Assembly: GCA_963772965.1 (NCBI GenBank)
Contig: CAVYZU010000011.1
Coordinates: 1-64,000, forward strand
Source of the DNA: AP-15 sp963772965
GTDB taxonomy: Bacteria; Pseudomonadota; Alphaproteobacteria; ATCC43930; CGMCC-115725
DNA length: 64,000 nucleotides
Direction of reading: 5' to 3'
Shown here: one piece after another, positions 35,765-45,367 of the stretch
How positions within the stretch are numbered: the stretch's first letter is position 1
Layout: each line of letters starts with the position of its first letter
The notes under the pieces: generated by a model
Databases searched by the model: none
The model's input: only the letters and a program-made list of their open reading frames with translations
What the model was told of the DNA's origin: nothing
Made by a program: the position numbers and the translations under genes

Positions 35765-37468
35765 ATGAAGATCCGCAAATTTCTGCTTTCGGCCGCCATC
35801 GGCGCGGTGATATCGCTAATTGGCGCCGGCAATCGGGCCGAGGCTGCATCGGCCGGCGCTGTTGCCCCGGCCGCTCCCTCGGATGCCGGTTCACAGGCTG
35901 CGGCGACGGCGACGCCAATCAAGCATTTAGTCGTCGTCTTTCAAGAGAACGTCTCGTTCGATCATTATTTCGCGACGTATCCCAAAGCCACTAATCCGCC
36001 GGGTGAGCCGGCTTTCACGGCCGCCTCCGACACACCTCAGGTCGACAATCTGGTCAAGGCCAACCTGATGACTAACAATCCGAATTTCACCAACAAGGAG
36101 AATGGCAGCGACGCCTCCGAACCGTTCCGGCTCGATCGTACGCAGGCCAACACCGCCGATCAGAACCATGCCTATACCGCCGAACAGCAGGCCTATAATC
36201 GCGGCAATGCCGATTTGTTCCCGAAATATACCGGTAAGGGCACGCCGGGTGGCGTCGGCGCGTTCGGCACCAAGGGGCAGGTGATGGGTTATTTCGACGG
36301 CAATACCGTCACTGCGGTGTGGCAGTACGCGCAACATTTCGCGATGAGCGACAACGCCTATACTGACACCTACGGCCCTTCAACACCCGGGATGCTGGAG
36401 CTTGTCGCGGGTCAAACCGACGGCATGAAAATCATCGCAACCACCAAGAAGCCGTCAACGGTGACCGCGGTTTCCTATTACGTCAGAGACGGGCAAGGCG
36501 GGTTCACGATGATCAATGACGTCGATCCCGGTTTTGACGCCTGCTCGGTACCCAAAGATCAGGCGATGATGACGGGAAAAAACATCGGCGACTTGCTCAA
36601 TGACGCCGGCGTCAGCTGGGGCGGGTTTATGGGCGGCTTCAACCTGGATGCAAAAAATGCCAATGCGACCACCGGCTGCAAACGCAGCACCCACTCGGCG
36701 GTCGTGGGCAGGGATATCGTTGATTACATCCCGCACCACAACTGGTTCCAGTATTTCCAGTCGACCGCCAACCCGAAGCACCTGCGCGCCAGTTCGGTGG
36801 CAGCGATCGGGTACAGTGTCGAGCACGACGGAACGACCCGCGACCCGGCGAATCACGAATACGGCCTGGGTGATTTTTACGACGCGGTCAAAGCCGGCAA
36901 CTTTCCCTCGGTATCGTTTATAAAAATGCCAGCCTACCAAGACGGCCACGCCGGATATTCCGATCCGATCGACGAGCAGGCGGGGGTTGTAGCACTGGTC
37001 AATTTCCTTCAGCAGCAGCCCGGCTGGAGGAGCACCGCGGTATTCATCGCTTGGGATGATTCGGACGGCTGGTATGACCACGCCTTTGCCAAAGTCACGA
37101 GCCCGTCCTTCGATGAGGCGGACCAGCTCGACGGCCCGGGCAAATGCGGCGCCGGCACGCCACCCGACGGCATTGACGGTAAGCCGGTGAACGGCCGTTG
37201 CGGGCCCGGCACGCGCTTGCCATTCTTGGTGGTCTCGCCATGGGCCAAGGCCAACTTCGTCAACCACGACCGCACCTCGCTGGCTTCGGTCGTGCGCTTT
37301 GTCGAAGATAATTGGCTCCGCGGCGAGCGGCTTGGCGGCGGTTCCTTCGACGCCTCAGCCGGCTCGGTCATCGGGATGTTCGATTTCACCGGCAGCGGAA
37401 ATAACCCACCTCTCTATCTCGATCCCGCGACGGGGAACCAGGTATCGGCGCCGCCCACGGCGCGCTGA
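35765..37468 (+). CDS. Secreted phosphoesterase (alkaline phosphatase/phospholipase C superfamily)
   Basis: 567 residues with a signal peptide (MKIRKFLLSAAIGAVISLIG, cleavage after an AEA). The phosphoesterase family start IKHLVVVFQENVSFDHYFAT holds the metal and nucleophile region (Glu-Asn, with the phospholipase C Asn/Thr equivalent). Later SDNAYTDTYGPSTPGMLELV, IKMPAYQDGHAGYSDPIDEQ and FIAWDDSDGWYDH supply further metal ligands. The family covers phospholipase C and acid phosphatase AcpA. Periplasmic or secreted phosphorus release is expected. It is followed after 2 bases by a di-haem peroxidase gene. Confidence 0.87.
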   Translation: MKIRKFLLSAAIGAVISLIGAGNRAEAASAGAVAPAAPSDAGSQAAATATPIKHLVVVFQENVSFDHYFATYPKATNPPGEPAFTAASDTPQVDNLVKANLMTNNPNFTNKENGSDASEPFRLDRTQANTADQNHAYTAEQQAYNRGNADLFPKYTGKGTPGGVGAFGTKGQVMGYFDGNTVTAVWQYAQHFAMSDNAYTDTYGPSTPGMLELVAGQTDGMKIIATTKKPSTVTAVSYYVRDGQGGFTMINDVDPGFDACSVPKDQAMMTGKNIGDLLNDAGVSWGGFMGGFNLDAKNANATTGCKRSTHSAVVGRDIVDYIPHHNWFQYFQSTANPKHLRASSVAAIGYSVEHDGTTRDPANHEYGLGDFYDAVKAGNFPSVSFIKMPAYQDGHAGYSDPIDEQAGVVALVNFLQQQPGWRSTAVFIAWDDSDGWYDHAFAKVTSPSFDEADQLDGPGKCGAGTPPDGIDGKPVNGRCGPGTRLPFLVVSPWAKANFVNHDRTSLASVVRFVEDNWLRGERLGGGSFDASAGSVIGMFDFTGSGNNPPLYLDPATGNQVSAPPTAR

Positions 37469-37470
37469 TC

Positions 37471-38892
37471 TTGCGGCATGGGTTGCGCGCGTGGGTTTCC
37501 GGCGTCGGTCTTTGCGCAGCCGCAACTGCAGCCCTCGTTGCGGTCGGCGCGATCGTCCGGGGGCCGGTGCCAATGCAAGCTTGGATCGCGCATCCGGTCG
37601 CTAGCTTTCGGCTCGCACGGGGTGAAAACCCCTATCCCGTGCGGCTCGTTCGGCCGCCCGCAGCACCGCTCTCAGCAATGGCGCAACTGGGGAGGCTCGT
37701 TTTCTTCGATCCCAGCCTGTCCTCGTCGGGCCGGCTCGCCTGCGCTTCCTGCCACAGCCCGCAGCGTGCCTATGGGCCACCGAGCTCGGCGCCGGTGATG
37801 GCCGGCGGCCCGGCATTGTCGCGGCAAGGCGTACGCGCGGTGCCTTCGCTGATGTACCTGGAACGCCAGCCGAATTTCAGCATTGGTCCCGACGATCAGG
37901 AAAACGAGACGGTCAGCCTCGTACAGCTTGCGGCCCTTGGCCGAGATGCACCGCGCTCACCGAAGACTGCGGCCGACAGCGCGACGAGTACGGCCAATCT
38001 TGTGCCGCAAGGCGGATTGTTCTGGGACGGACGCGCCGACACACTGCAACAGCAGGCGCTTGTTCCGCTGTTGAATCCGCTGGAAATGGACGGCGGGAGC
38101 CTCGAGCTTGTCGCCAGGAAGTTGCAGCAGGCGCCCTATGCCTCTCGGTTTGTGCAACTATTCGGGAGGTCCGTATTTGACGCCCCGCGTCTGGCGGTCG
38201 CGGAAGCCCTGTTCGCGGTCGCCCGCTATGAGATCGAGGATCCGAGCTTTCACCCTTACACCAGCAAATTCGACTATTGGCTCGAGGGTCGTGATCGGCT
38301 GAGCCCGGCGGAATTGCGCGGCTATTTGATTTTCAATGATCCGACCAAGGCGAACTGCGGCGGATGCCATCTCGACCAACCCAGCGCCGACGGCCTGCCG
38401 CCGCTCTTCACCGACCATCAATTCGAGGGATTGGGCGTTCCCCGCAACGCCACGCTCGTCGCCAATCACAACCCTGCGTATTACGACCTCGGCATCTGCG
38501 GCCCCTACCGCACCGATATTGCGGACCAGACACAGCTTTGCGGGTTATTTACAACGCCGACACTACGCAACGTCGCCACTCGACAGGTCTTTTTTCATAA
38601 CGGCGTCTACCACACACTTGAGCAGGTGCTCGACTTTTACAATCTCCGCGATATCGAGCCGGCGAAAATCTATCCGCGCCGCGCCGACCGCGGCACCGAT
38701 AAATTCGACGACGTTCCGCTGCAGTATCGCGCCAATATCGATTTGACCGATGCGCCGTTCGGCCGCAAGCCGGGACACGCGCCGGCGATGAGCCTTGAAG
38801 ACGAGCGCGACGTTATCGCCTTCTTACAGACCCTGACCGACGGCTATCGACCAAGCGGTGATGAGCGGCCAGGCATTACGAAAGCAAACTGA
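37471..38892 (+). CDS. Di-haem cytochrome c peroxidase / MauG family protein
   Basis: 473 residues. The two covalent haem sites are CASCH (near residue 92) and CGGCH (near residue 294). The family segments QLGRLVFFDPSLSSSGRLAC, QGGLFWDGRADTLQQQALVP, LLNPLEMDG and TPTLRNVATRQVFFHNG are also present. An N-terminal hydrophobic segment suggests periplasmic export. It would reduce H2O2 or carry out MauG-like oxidation. The TTG start at 37471 lies 2 bases after the phosphoesterase stop, so the two are probably translated together. Confidence 0.86.
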   Translation: MRHGLRAWVSGVGLCAAATAALVAVGAIVRGPVPMQAWIAHPVASFRLARGENPYPVRLVRPPAAPLSAMAQLGRLVFFDPSLSSSGRLACASCHSPQRAYGPPSSAPVMAGGPALSRQGVRAVPSLMYLERQPNFSIGPDDQENETVSLVQLAALGRDAPRSPKTAADSATSTANLVPQGGLFWDGRADTLQQQALVPLLNPLEMDGGSLELVARKLQQAPYASRFVQLFGRSVFDAPRLAVAEALFAVARYEIEDPSFHPYTSKFDYWLEGRDRLSPAELRGYLIFNDPTKANCGGCHLDQPSADGLPPLFTDHQFEGLGVPRNATLVANHNPAYYDLGICGPYRTDIADQTQLCGLFTTPTLRNVATRQVFFHNGVYHTLEQVLDFYNLRDIEPAKIYPRRADRGTDKFDDVPLQYRANIDLTDAPFGRKPGHAPAMSLEDERDVIAFLQTLTDGYRPSGDERPGITKAN

Positions 38893-38958
38893 CGGCTGTT
38901 CCGGTTGACAGCCGGGCCGGCGAACCATCTCGGCGCAGTTCCAGCGGAAGCTCCCGCG

Positions 38959-40653
38959 TCATGCCTCAGCTTTTGAAGCTTCAGCTTGGCGGCGGAGCGC
39001 GGAGAGGGTGGTGCGGGTCGTGATGATCTCGGGGTCGACCGCCAGCTCGATGACCGCGGCGCGCTTGCCGGCCGCGGCTTCCTCAAAGGCGGGGGCGAAT
39101 TCCTCGGTGCGCACGACGCGCGCGGCAAAGGCGCCGTAGGCGCGGGCGAGTGCGACAAAATCCGGGTTCTTCAACGCGGTGCCGACGACGCGGCCGGGAA
39201 AACGGCGCTCCTGGTGCATGCGGATCGTGCCGTACATCGCGTTATTGAACAGCAAAATGATCGGGCCGACGCCTGCAGCCAGTGACGTCGCCAGTTCCTG
39301 CCCGGTCATCATAAACCCGCCATCGCCGACAAAGCCGACGACGAGCCGGCCGGGATGGACGAGCTTGGCGGCGACCGCGGCCGTAACGCCATAGCCCATG
39401 GCCCCGCTGGTCGGCCCGAGCTGACGTCCGGGCCGGCGATATTGCAAAAAGCGGTTAGGCCAGCCGCTGAAATTGCCGGCGTCGCTGGTGACGATCGCGT
39501 CATCGGGCAATCGGTCGCGAAGCCAACCCATCACGGCGCCGAGATCGAGCATCCCACCGCTAGTCGCGGGTGATGGTTGCAGCCCGGCCTCGTATTCGGC
39601 GCGCACTTCGGCGCGCCAGCCCGACCAGCGCTTAACCGGAACCGGTTCCAATGCTGTCGCCGCCGCGGCAAATTCGGGCATTCCCGACTGGATCGCCAGG
39701 GTCGGGCGAAAGACCCGGCCCAACTCCTCAGCCGCCGGGTGGATATGGATCAGCACTTTGCCGGGATCGGGGATGCCGAGCAGAGAATAGGATTGCGAGG
39801 TGATCTCTCCGATCCGGGCGCCGACCGCGAGCAACAAATCGGCCTCTTTGATGCGCGCGACCAAGGCCGGGGCTGCCCCGGTCCCGAGATCGCCGACAAA
39901 GGACGGCCGGCGGTTGTCGACGATGTCCTGCCGGCGAAACGAGCAGCACACCGGCAGATCGTTGGCTTCGGCGAATTTGGCGATGTCATGGCAAGCGGCA
40001 TCGCTCCACCCGCCACCGCCGACCAACATCATCGGGCGCTGTGCGGCGCTGAGCAGGCGGCGCATTTCGGCGAGGTCGGCAGCGCCGGGATGGGCCTGCA
40101 CCGCGCGATACGGGCCAGCGACCTCGGCCGCGGCGCGGTCGCGCAGCATGTCCTCGGGCAAAGCCAACACGACCGGCCCTGGCCGACCGGAGGTCGCGAC
40201 CTGGAACGCCTGGTTGACAAGTTCGGGGACACGGTCGGCCAGGTCGATCTGCGCCACCCATTTGGCGAGCGGGCTGAACATGCGGCGGAAATCAACTTCC
40301 TGAAACGCCTCGCGGTCGATCTGGTGACGGGCGACCTGGCCGACCAGCACCACCATTGGCGTTGAGTCCTGGAATGCGGTGTGGATGCCGATCGACGCAT
40401 TACACGCTCCCGGCCCGCGCGTCACCAGCAACACGCCGGGCTTGCCGGTCATTTTGCCGTAGGCCTCGGCCATAAAGGCGGCACCCCCCTCCTGGCGGCA
40501 GGTCACAAGCCGGATCTCGGGCGCATCGAACAGTGCGTCGAGGACTTCGAGATAGCTTTCGCCGGCGACGCTAAAGGCCATATCGACGCGGTGGGCCCGC
40601 AACGCGGCAACGACGAGCTGACCGCCGGTCAGAAGAGGAAGGTTGGTTGCCAT
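38959..40653 (-). CDS. Thiamine pyrophosphate-dependent enzyme, acetolactate synthase-like
   Basis: 564 residues, intact. The three TPP-enzyme domains are seen: the N-terminal Pyr domain with the catalytic Glu (CRQEGGAAFMAEAYGKMTGK), the central FAD/NAD-type domain (RPMMLVGGGG) and the C-terminal PP domain with GDG-N (VGFVGDGGFMMTGQELATS, LLFNNAMYGTIRMHQERRFP). No regulatory subunit gene is adjacent, so a role other than branched-chain amino acid synthesis (for example oxalyl-CoA or benzoylformate-type decarboxylation) is possible. The start at MATNLPLLTGG is used because the upstream codons are not conserved. A fragment of its 3' end recurs at 35571-35650. Confidence 0.87.
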   Translation of the reverse strand: MATNLPLLTGGQLVVAALRAHRVDMAFSVAGESYLEVLDALFDAPEIRLVTCRQEGGAAFMAEAYGKMTGKPGVLLVTRGPGACNASIGIHTAFQDSTPMVVLVGQVARHQIDREAFQEVDFRRMFSPLAKWVAQIDLADRVPELVNQAFQVATSGRPGPVVLALPEDMLRDRAAAEVAGPYRAVQAHPGAADLAEMRRLLSAAQRPMMLVGGGGWSDAACHDIAKFAEANDLPVCCSFRRQDIVDNRRPSFVGDLGTGAAPALVARIKEADLLLAVGARIGEITSQSYSLLGIPDPGKVLIHIHPAAEELGRVFRPTLAIQSGMPEFAAAATALEPVPVKRWSGWRAEVRAEYEAGLQPSPATSGGMLDLGAVMGWLRDRLPDDAIVTSDAGNFSGWPNRFLQYRRPGRQLGPTSGAMGYGVTAAVAAKLVHPGRLVVGFVGDGGFMMTGQELATSLAAGVGPIILLFNNAMYGTIRMHQERRFPGRVVGTALKNPDFVALARAYGAFAARVVRTEEFAPAFEEAAAGKRAAVIELAVDPEIITTRTTLSALRRQAEASKAEA

Positions 40654-40850
40654 GAGCCGGCCTTGAGCGCTGAGTGTGGAGCCGCCATTTGAGACGATCA
40701 GCCGCGCCGACGGAAGAGGCTTGCCGCTCCGCGGGATGCTGAGCACCGTCGCTGCTTATAATCGGCAGGTTGTACGTGCCCGCTGATGGCGTTTGGGACG
40801 CGCGGGCCTGGTACTGATAAACTCCCGCAGACGCGATCGAACAGAAGACG

Positions 40851-42260
40851 ATGGACGACCAGCACGGCGACATCCTGACCCGCAAAGGACGAACGGGAGA
40901 GGCCGACGACGTCCGGCGCAGGACCGGAGATCTCGATGGCGACCCGGCCGACATGCAAACCAGGCCGCGGCGGCGATCGTGGTTGCGCCGGATGGCGTGG
41001 CTGCTGGTGTTGGCGGCTGTCGTAGCTGCGGCGGTGATCTATTTGCCACGGATCGCCCATCAACCGGGCCCCACTCAGGGCCGGCCCGGGCGGGCGACGT
41101 CCGGCGGTCCCATCCCGGTCGGAGTCGCGACCGCGCAGAAGGGAGATATGCCGGTCACCTTGAGCGGGCTTGGGACGGTAACGCCGCTAGCCGTCGTTTC
41201 GGTCAAAACCCAGATCAACGGCTATCTGATGAGTGTCGGGTTCGCCGAAGGCCAGCACGTCAGAAAAGGCGATTTCATCGCCCAAGTCGATCCGCGACCG
41301 TATCAGGTCGCACTTGAACAGGCGCAGGCGCAACTCGCCAAGGACCAGGCCACCCTGAATAACGCCCAAGTCGACCTGAAGCGCTACAACACTCTCGTTG
41401 CCCAAAACTCGATCGCGACCCAAACGCGCGACACCCAGGTTTCAACCGTCGCCCAGGATCGGGCGCAGATCGGACTCGACCAGGCCCAGATCGACACGCA
41501 AAAACTCAATCTGACCTATGCTCACATTATCTCGCCGGTAACGGGCCGGGTCGGGCTGCGCCAGGTTGATCCCGGGAATTACGTCCAGACCAGCGATCCC
41601 AACGGCATCGTGGTCGTCACCCAGCTGCAGCCGATCTCGGTCATCTTCACCTTGCCGGAGGACAGCCTCCAAGAGGTGCTGAAGCAGCTGCACGCCGGCT
41701 CGACATTGCAGGCGACCGCCTATGACCGGACCGGCATGACACAGCTCGCGGTCGGAAAACTGGAGACGATCGATAACCAGATCGACCCGACCACCGGGAC
41801 GGTCAAGCTCCGCGCGATTTTCGACAACACCGACGAGAGCCTGTTTCCGAACCAGTTCGTCAACATAAAGCTGCTCGTCAGCACATTGCAGAATGTCGCC
41901 CTGGTTCCGACCGCTGCGATCCAGCGCGGTGCCCCCGGCACCTTTGTCTATCTCGTCAAGCCGAACGACACCGTTGCCGTGCAAACCGTCAAGCTTGGCC
42001 CCGGCGACGGCCAGCACGTCGCGATCCTCTCGGGGTTGCAGGTCGGGAATCAGGTCGTCGATGATGGCGCCGACCGGCTTAAGGACGGGGCTAAGGTAAC
42101 GATCGCTCCGCCGCCCGGGTCCCGCCAGGCGGGCTCCGCCGCCCAATCTGCGGCCGAGCATAAGGGCGCTGGGCCGCATTCCGGACAGCACCGGCATCAG
42201 CAAGGTGGCGCGCGGCAAACCAGTCCCAACCAGACCAGTCCCAACCAAACCAGTCAATGA
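40851..42260 (+). CDS. mdtA: RND efflux periplasmic adaptor (MdtA-like)
   Basis: 469 residues. A basic N-terminus and one membrane anchor (about 46-66) precede the membrane-fusion-protein domains. These are the barrel-sandwich lipoyl half (VKTQINGYLMSVGFAEGQHV), the coiled hairpin (QAQAQLAKDQATLNNAQVDL), the second lipoyl half (AHIISPVTGRVGLRQVDPGN) and the beta-barrel (LFPNQFVNIKLLV). The Ser/Pro/Asn/Thr tail contains tandem SPNQT repeats (42221-42257). The ATGA overlap with the next gene shows translational coupling. It links the inner-membrane pumps to the outer-membrane factor. Confidence 0.9.
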   Translation: MDDQHGDILTRKGRTGEADDVRRRTGDLDGDPADMQTRPRRRSWLRRMAWLLVLAAVVAAAVIYLPRIAHQPGPTQGRPGRATSGGPIPVGVATAQKGDMPVTLSGLGTVTPLAVVSVKTQINGYLMSVGFAEGQHVRKGDFIAQVDPRPYQVALEQAQAQLAKDQATLNNAQVDLKRYNTLVAQNSIATQTRDTQVSTVAQDRAQIGLDQAQIDTQKLNLTYAHIISPVTGRVGLRQVDPGNYVQTSDPNGIVVVTQLQPISVIFTLPEDSLQEVLKQLHAGSTLQATAYDRTGMTQLAVGKLETIDNQIDPTTGTVKLRAIFDNTDESLFPNQFVNIKLLVSTLQNVALVPTAAIQRGAPGTFVYLVKPNDTVAVQTVKLGPGDGQHVAILSGLQVGNQVVDDGADRLKDGAKVTIAPPPGSRQAGSAAQSAAEHKGAGPHSGQHRHQQGGARQTSPNQTSPNQTSQ

Positions 42261-45200
42261 ACCCGTCGCGTATTTTTGTCCTGCGCCCGGTGGCGACGAC
42301 GCTGCTGATGGCGGCGATCATGCTGGTCGGGCTGTTCGCGTATCGCTTCCTGCCACTTTCGGCGTTGCCCGAGGTCGATTACCCGACGATCCAGGTGCAG
42401 ACCTTCTACCCCGGCGCCAGCCCGGACGTGATGGTCTCGTCGGTAACGGCGCCGCTCGAAGTGCAATTCGGGCAGATGCCGGGGCTCAACCAGATGTCGT
42501 CGGTCAGTTCTGCTGGCGCCTCGGTGATTACCCTGCAGTTCAGCCTTGACCTGAGTCTCGATGTCGCCGAGCAGGAGGTGCAGGCGGCGATCAACGCGGC
42601 CGGTAATTTGTTGCCGTCCGACCTACCGGCGCCGCCGATTTATGCCAAGGTCAACCCCGCGGACGCGCCGATCCTGACCTTGGCATTGAGTTCGAAAACA
42701 CTGCCAATGACCGAGGTCGAGGACCTTGCCGACACGCGACTTGCGCAAAAGATTTCGCAGTTGCCCGGGGTGGGTCTCGTCAGCTTGGCCGGCGGCAACC
42801 GGCCGGCGGTCAGAGTACAGGCGAACAGTTTGCAGCTCTCCGCCTACGGCCTCAACATCGACGATTTGCGCACCACGCTCGCCAACGCCAATGTCAACAC
42901 TCCAAAAGGCAATTTCGACGGGCCGAGCCGCTCTTATACGATCAACGCCAACGACCAGATCCAGAAAGCGAGCGAGTACAACAATCTGGTAATTGCCTAC
43001 CGCAACGGCGCACCGGTTAGGTTGTCCGATGTCGCGCAGGCCAAGCAGGCGCCCGAAAACGCCAAGCTCGCCGCTTGGGTCAACACGACCCCGGCGATCA
43101 TCGTCAACATTCAGCGCCAGCCCGGCGCCAATGTCATCGCGGTCGTCGACAGTATTCAAAAGCTGCTGCCGGCATTGCAGGCGTCACTTCCCGCCGGGGT
43201 CGATGTTCAGGTCGTGACCGACCGTACCACGACGATCCGCGCGTCGGTCGCCGATGTCGAATTCGAACTCGGCCTCGCGGTCGTGTTGGTCGTGATTGTC
43301 ATCTTTGTGTTTTTGCGCAGCCCGTCGGCAACGCTTATCCCGAGCCTATCGGTGCCACTCTCGCTGGTTGGCACTTTGGCGGTCATGTATCTCGCCGGCT
43401 TCAGCCTGAATAATCTGTCGTTAATGGCGCTGACGATCGCGACCGGCTTTGTCGTCGACGATGCGATCGTTATGATCGAAAATATCTCGCGCTATATCGA
43501 GGCCGGCGATCCGCCATTACAAGCGGCGCTAAAGGGCTCGGCGCAGATCGGCTTTACGATCATCTCGCTGACGGTGTCGCTGATCGCGGTGCTGATCCCG
43601 CTATTGTTTATGCCCGACGTGGTCGGACGGCTGTTCCGCGAGTTTGCGATCACGCTCGCGGTGACGATCGTCATATCGGCAGTGGTGGCATTGACCCTGG
43701 TGCCGATGATGTGCGCCAAAATCTTGCGCCATCACCAGGCCTCCGAGATGTCGCTCGTCGCGCGCAAGAGCCAGGAATGGTTCGACCGGCTGATCGCCGA
43801 GTACGGACGCTTGCTGAGCTGGGTGCTCGATCATCAGCCGCTGACCCTGCTGGTCGCGGTCGGAACCCTGGCCCTGACGGTGTTTTTGTACATCGTCATT
43901 CCGAAAGGCTTTTTCCCGATACAAGACACGGGACTGATCCAGGGGATCTCGGTCGCCTCGCCGTCGGTTTCGTTTGCCGCGATGTCTGATCGCCAGCAGG
44001 CGCTCGGCAATGTCATCCTAAACGACCCCGATGTCGCGAGCCTGACCTCATTTATTGGGGTCGACGGCACCAACACGACGCTGAACAGCGGCCGTTTCCT
44101 GATCAATCTCAAACCGCGCGATCAACGCAGCCGCTCGGCGAGCGACATCATCCGGCGGCTGGAGAACGAGGTGGCGGGCGTGCCCGGCATAACGCTGTAC
44201 ATGCAGCCGGTGCAGGATCTGACGATCGACGCCACGGTCAGCCGCTCGCAATACCAGTTTGTGCTGGAAGACGCGAACGCCCCCGAATTCGCGAAATGGG
44301 TCCCCAAGCTGATGCAGCGCCTCGATCAGATCCCGCAGATCGAGGATGTTGCCAGCACGTATTCCGACAACGGCCTGTCGGCCTACGTCAATATCGATCG
44401 GGCGACCGCAGCACGGTTTGGCATTACCCCGGCCACAGTCGACAACGCGCTCTATGACTCTTTCGGCCAACGCATCGTCTCGACGATCTTTACCCAGTCG
44501 AACCAATATCGCGTGATCCTCGAAGCGGACCCAACGATGCAGCAGTCGCTGAATTCGTTGGGGTCGATCTATCTGCCGTCATCGACGGCGGTCAACGGCC
44601 AGGTGCCGATGTCGGCAATCGCCCAGATCGAGGAGCAAACCGCCCCGCTCGAGATCCAGCATTTGGGCCAATTCCCGGCGACGACGGTGTCGTTCAACCT
44701 GGCGCCGGGGGCCTCTCTCGGCGCCGCGGTCGCTGCGATCCAACAGGCCGAGAAGGACATCGGCATGCCGGTCAGCATAATCACCGTGTTCCAGGGTGCG
44801 GCATTGGCTTTTCAAGCAGCACTCGGCAACGAGCTGATCCTGATTATCGCCGCGATCGTCACAATGTACATCGTACTGGGGGTGCTCTACGAGAGCTTCA
44901 TCCACCCGATCACGATCCTGTCGACACTGCCTTCGGCCGGCGTTGGCGCACTGCTCGCATTGATGATCGACGGCAGCGACCTCAGCGTAATCGCGATCAT
45001 CGGCATCATTCTGTTGATCGGCATCGTCAAAAAGAACGCGATCATGATGGTCGACTTTGCCCTCGACGCCGAGCGCAATGAGGGCAAGTCGCCGCGCGAC
45101 GCAATCTATCAAGCGTGCCTGTTGCGCTTTCGGCCAATCCTGATGACGACAATGGCGGCATTGTTCGCAGCGCTACCGTTGATGCTCGGCACCGGAACCG

Positions 45201-45367
45201 GATCGGAATTGCGCCACCCGCTGGGTGTCACGATCGTCGGCGGACTGATCTTTAGCCAGCTTTTGACGCTGTTCACCACGCCGGTCATCTATCTCTATTT
45301 TGACCGGCTCGGCGCCGCAATGCGCCGCAATCAAGGCCGCGCCGTCGCGGAGAGCGCCGCTCCGTGA
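42257..45367 (+). CDS. mdtB: RND efflux permease, MdtB-like
   Basis: 1036 residues, full length, 12 membrane segments with two large periplasmic loops. Seen: MNPSRIFVLRPVATTLLMAA at the start, ATGFVVDDAIVMIENISRYI with the paired proton-relay Asp residues in TM4, and GIVKKNAIMMVDFALDAERN with the TM10 Lys. MdtB works with MdtC as a heterotrimer that exports bile salts, novobiocin and similar compounds in enteric bacteria. The substrate here is unknown. The stop overlaps the GTG start of the next pump gene. Confidence 0.92.
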   Translation: MNPSRIFVLRPVATTLLMAAIMLVGLFAYRFLPLSALPEVDYPTIQVQTFYPGASPDVMVSSVTAPLEVQFGQMPGLNQMSSVSSAGASVITLQFSLDLSLDVAEQEVQAAINAAGNLLPSDLPAPPIYAKVNPADAPILTLALSSKTLPMTEVEDLADTRLAQKISQLPGVGLVSLAGGNRPAVRVQANSLQLSAYGLNIDDLRTTLANANVNTPKGNFDGPSRSYTINANDQIQKASEYNNLVIAYRNGAPVRLSDVAQAKQAPENAKLAAWVNTTPAIIVNIQRQPGANVIAVVDSIQKLLPALQASLPAGVDVQVVTDRTTTIRASVADVEFELGLAVVLVVIVIFVFLRSPSATLIPSLSVPLSLVGTLAVMYLAGFSLNNLSLMALTIATGFVVDDAIVMIENISRYIEAGDPPLQAALKGSAQIGFTIISLTVSLIAVLIPLLFMPDVVGRLFREFAITLAVTIVISAVVALTLVPMMCAKILRHHQASEMSLVARKSQEWFDRLIAEYGRLLSWVLDHQPLTLLVAVGTLALTVFLYIVIPKGFFPIQDTGLIQGISVASPSVSFAAMSDRQQALGNVILNDPDVASLTSFIGVDGTNTTLNSGRFLINLKPRDQRSRSASDIIRRLENEVAGVPGITLYMQPVQDLTIDATVSRSQYQFVLEDANAPEFAKWVPKLMQRLDQIPQIEDVASTYSDNGLSAYVNIDRATAARFGITPATVDNALYDSFGQRIVSTIFTQSNQYRVILEADPTMQQSLNSLGSIYLPSSTAVNGQVPMSAIAQIEEQTAPLEIQHLGQFPATTVSFNLAPGASLGAAVAAIQQAEKDIGMPVSIITVFQGAALAFQAALGNELILIIAAIVTMYIVLGVLYESFIHPITILSTLPSAGVGALLALMIDGSDLSVIAIIGIILLIGIVKKNAIMMVDFALDAERNEGKSPRDAIYQACLLRFRPILMTTMAALFAALPLMLGTGTGSELRHPLGVTIVGGLIFSQLLTLFTTPVIYLYFDRLGAAMRRNQGRAVAESAAP

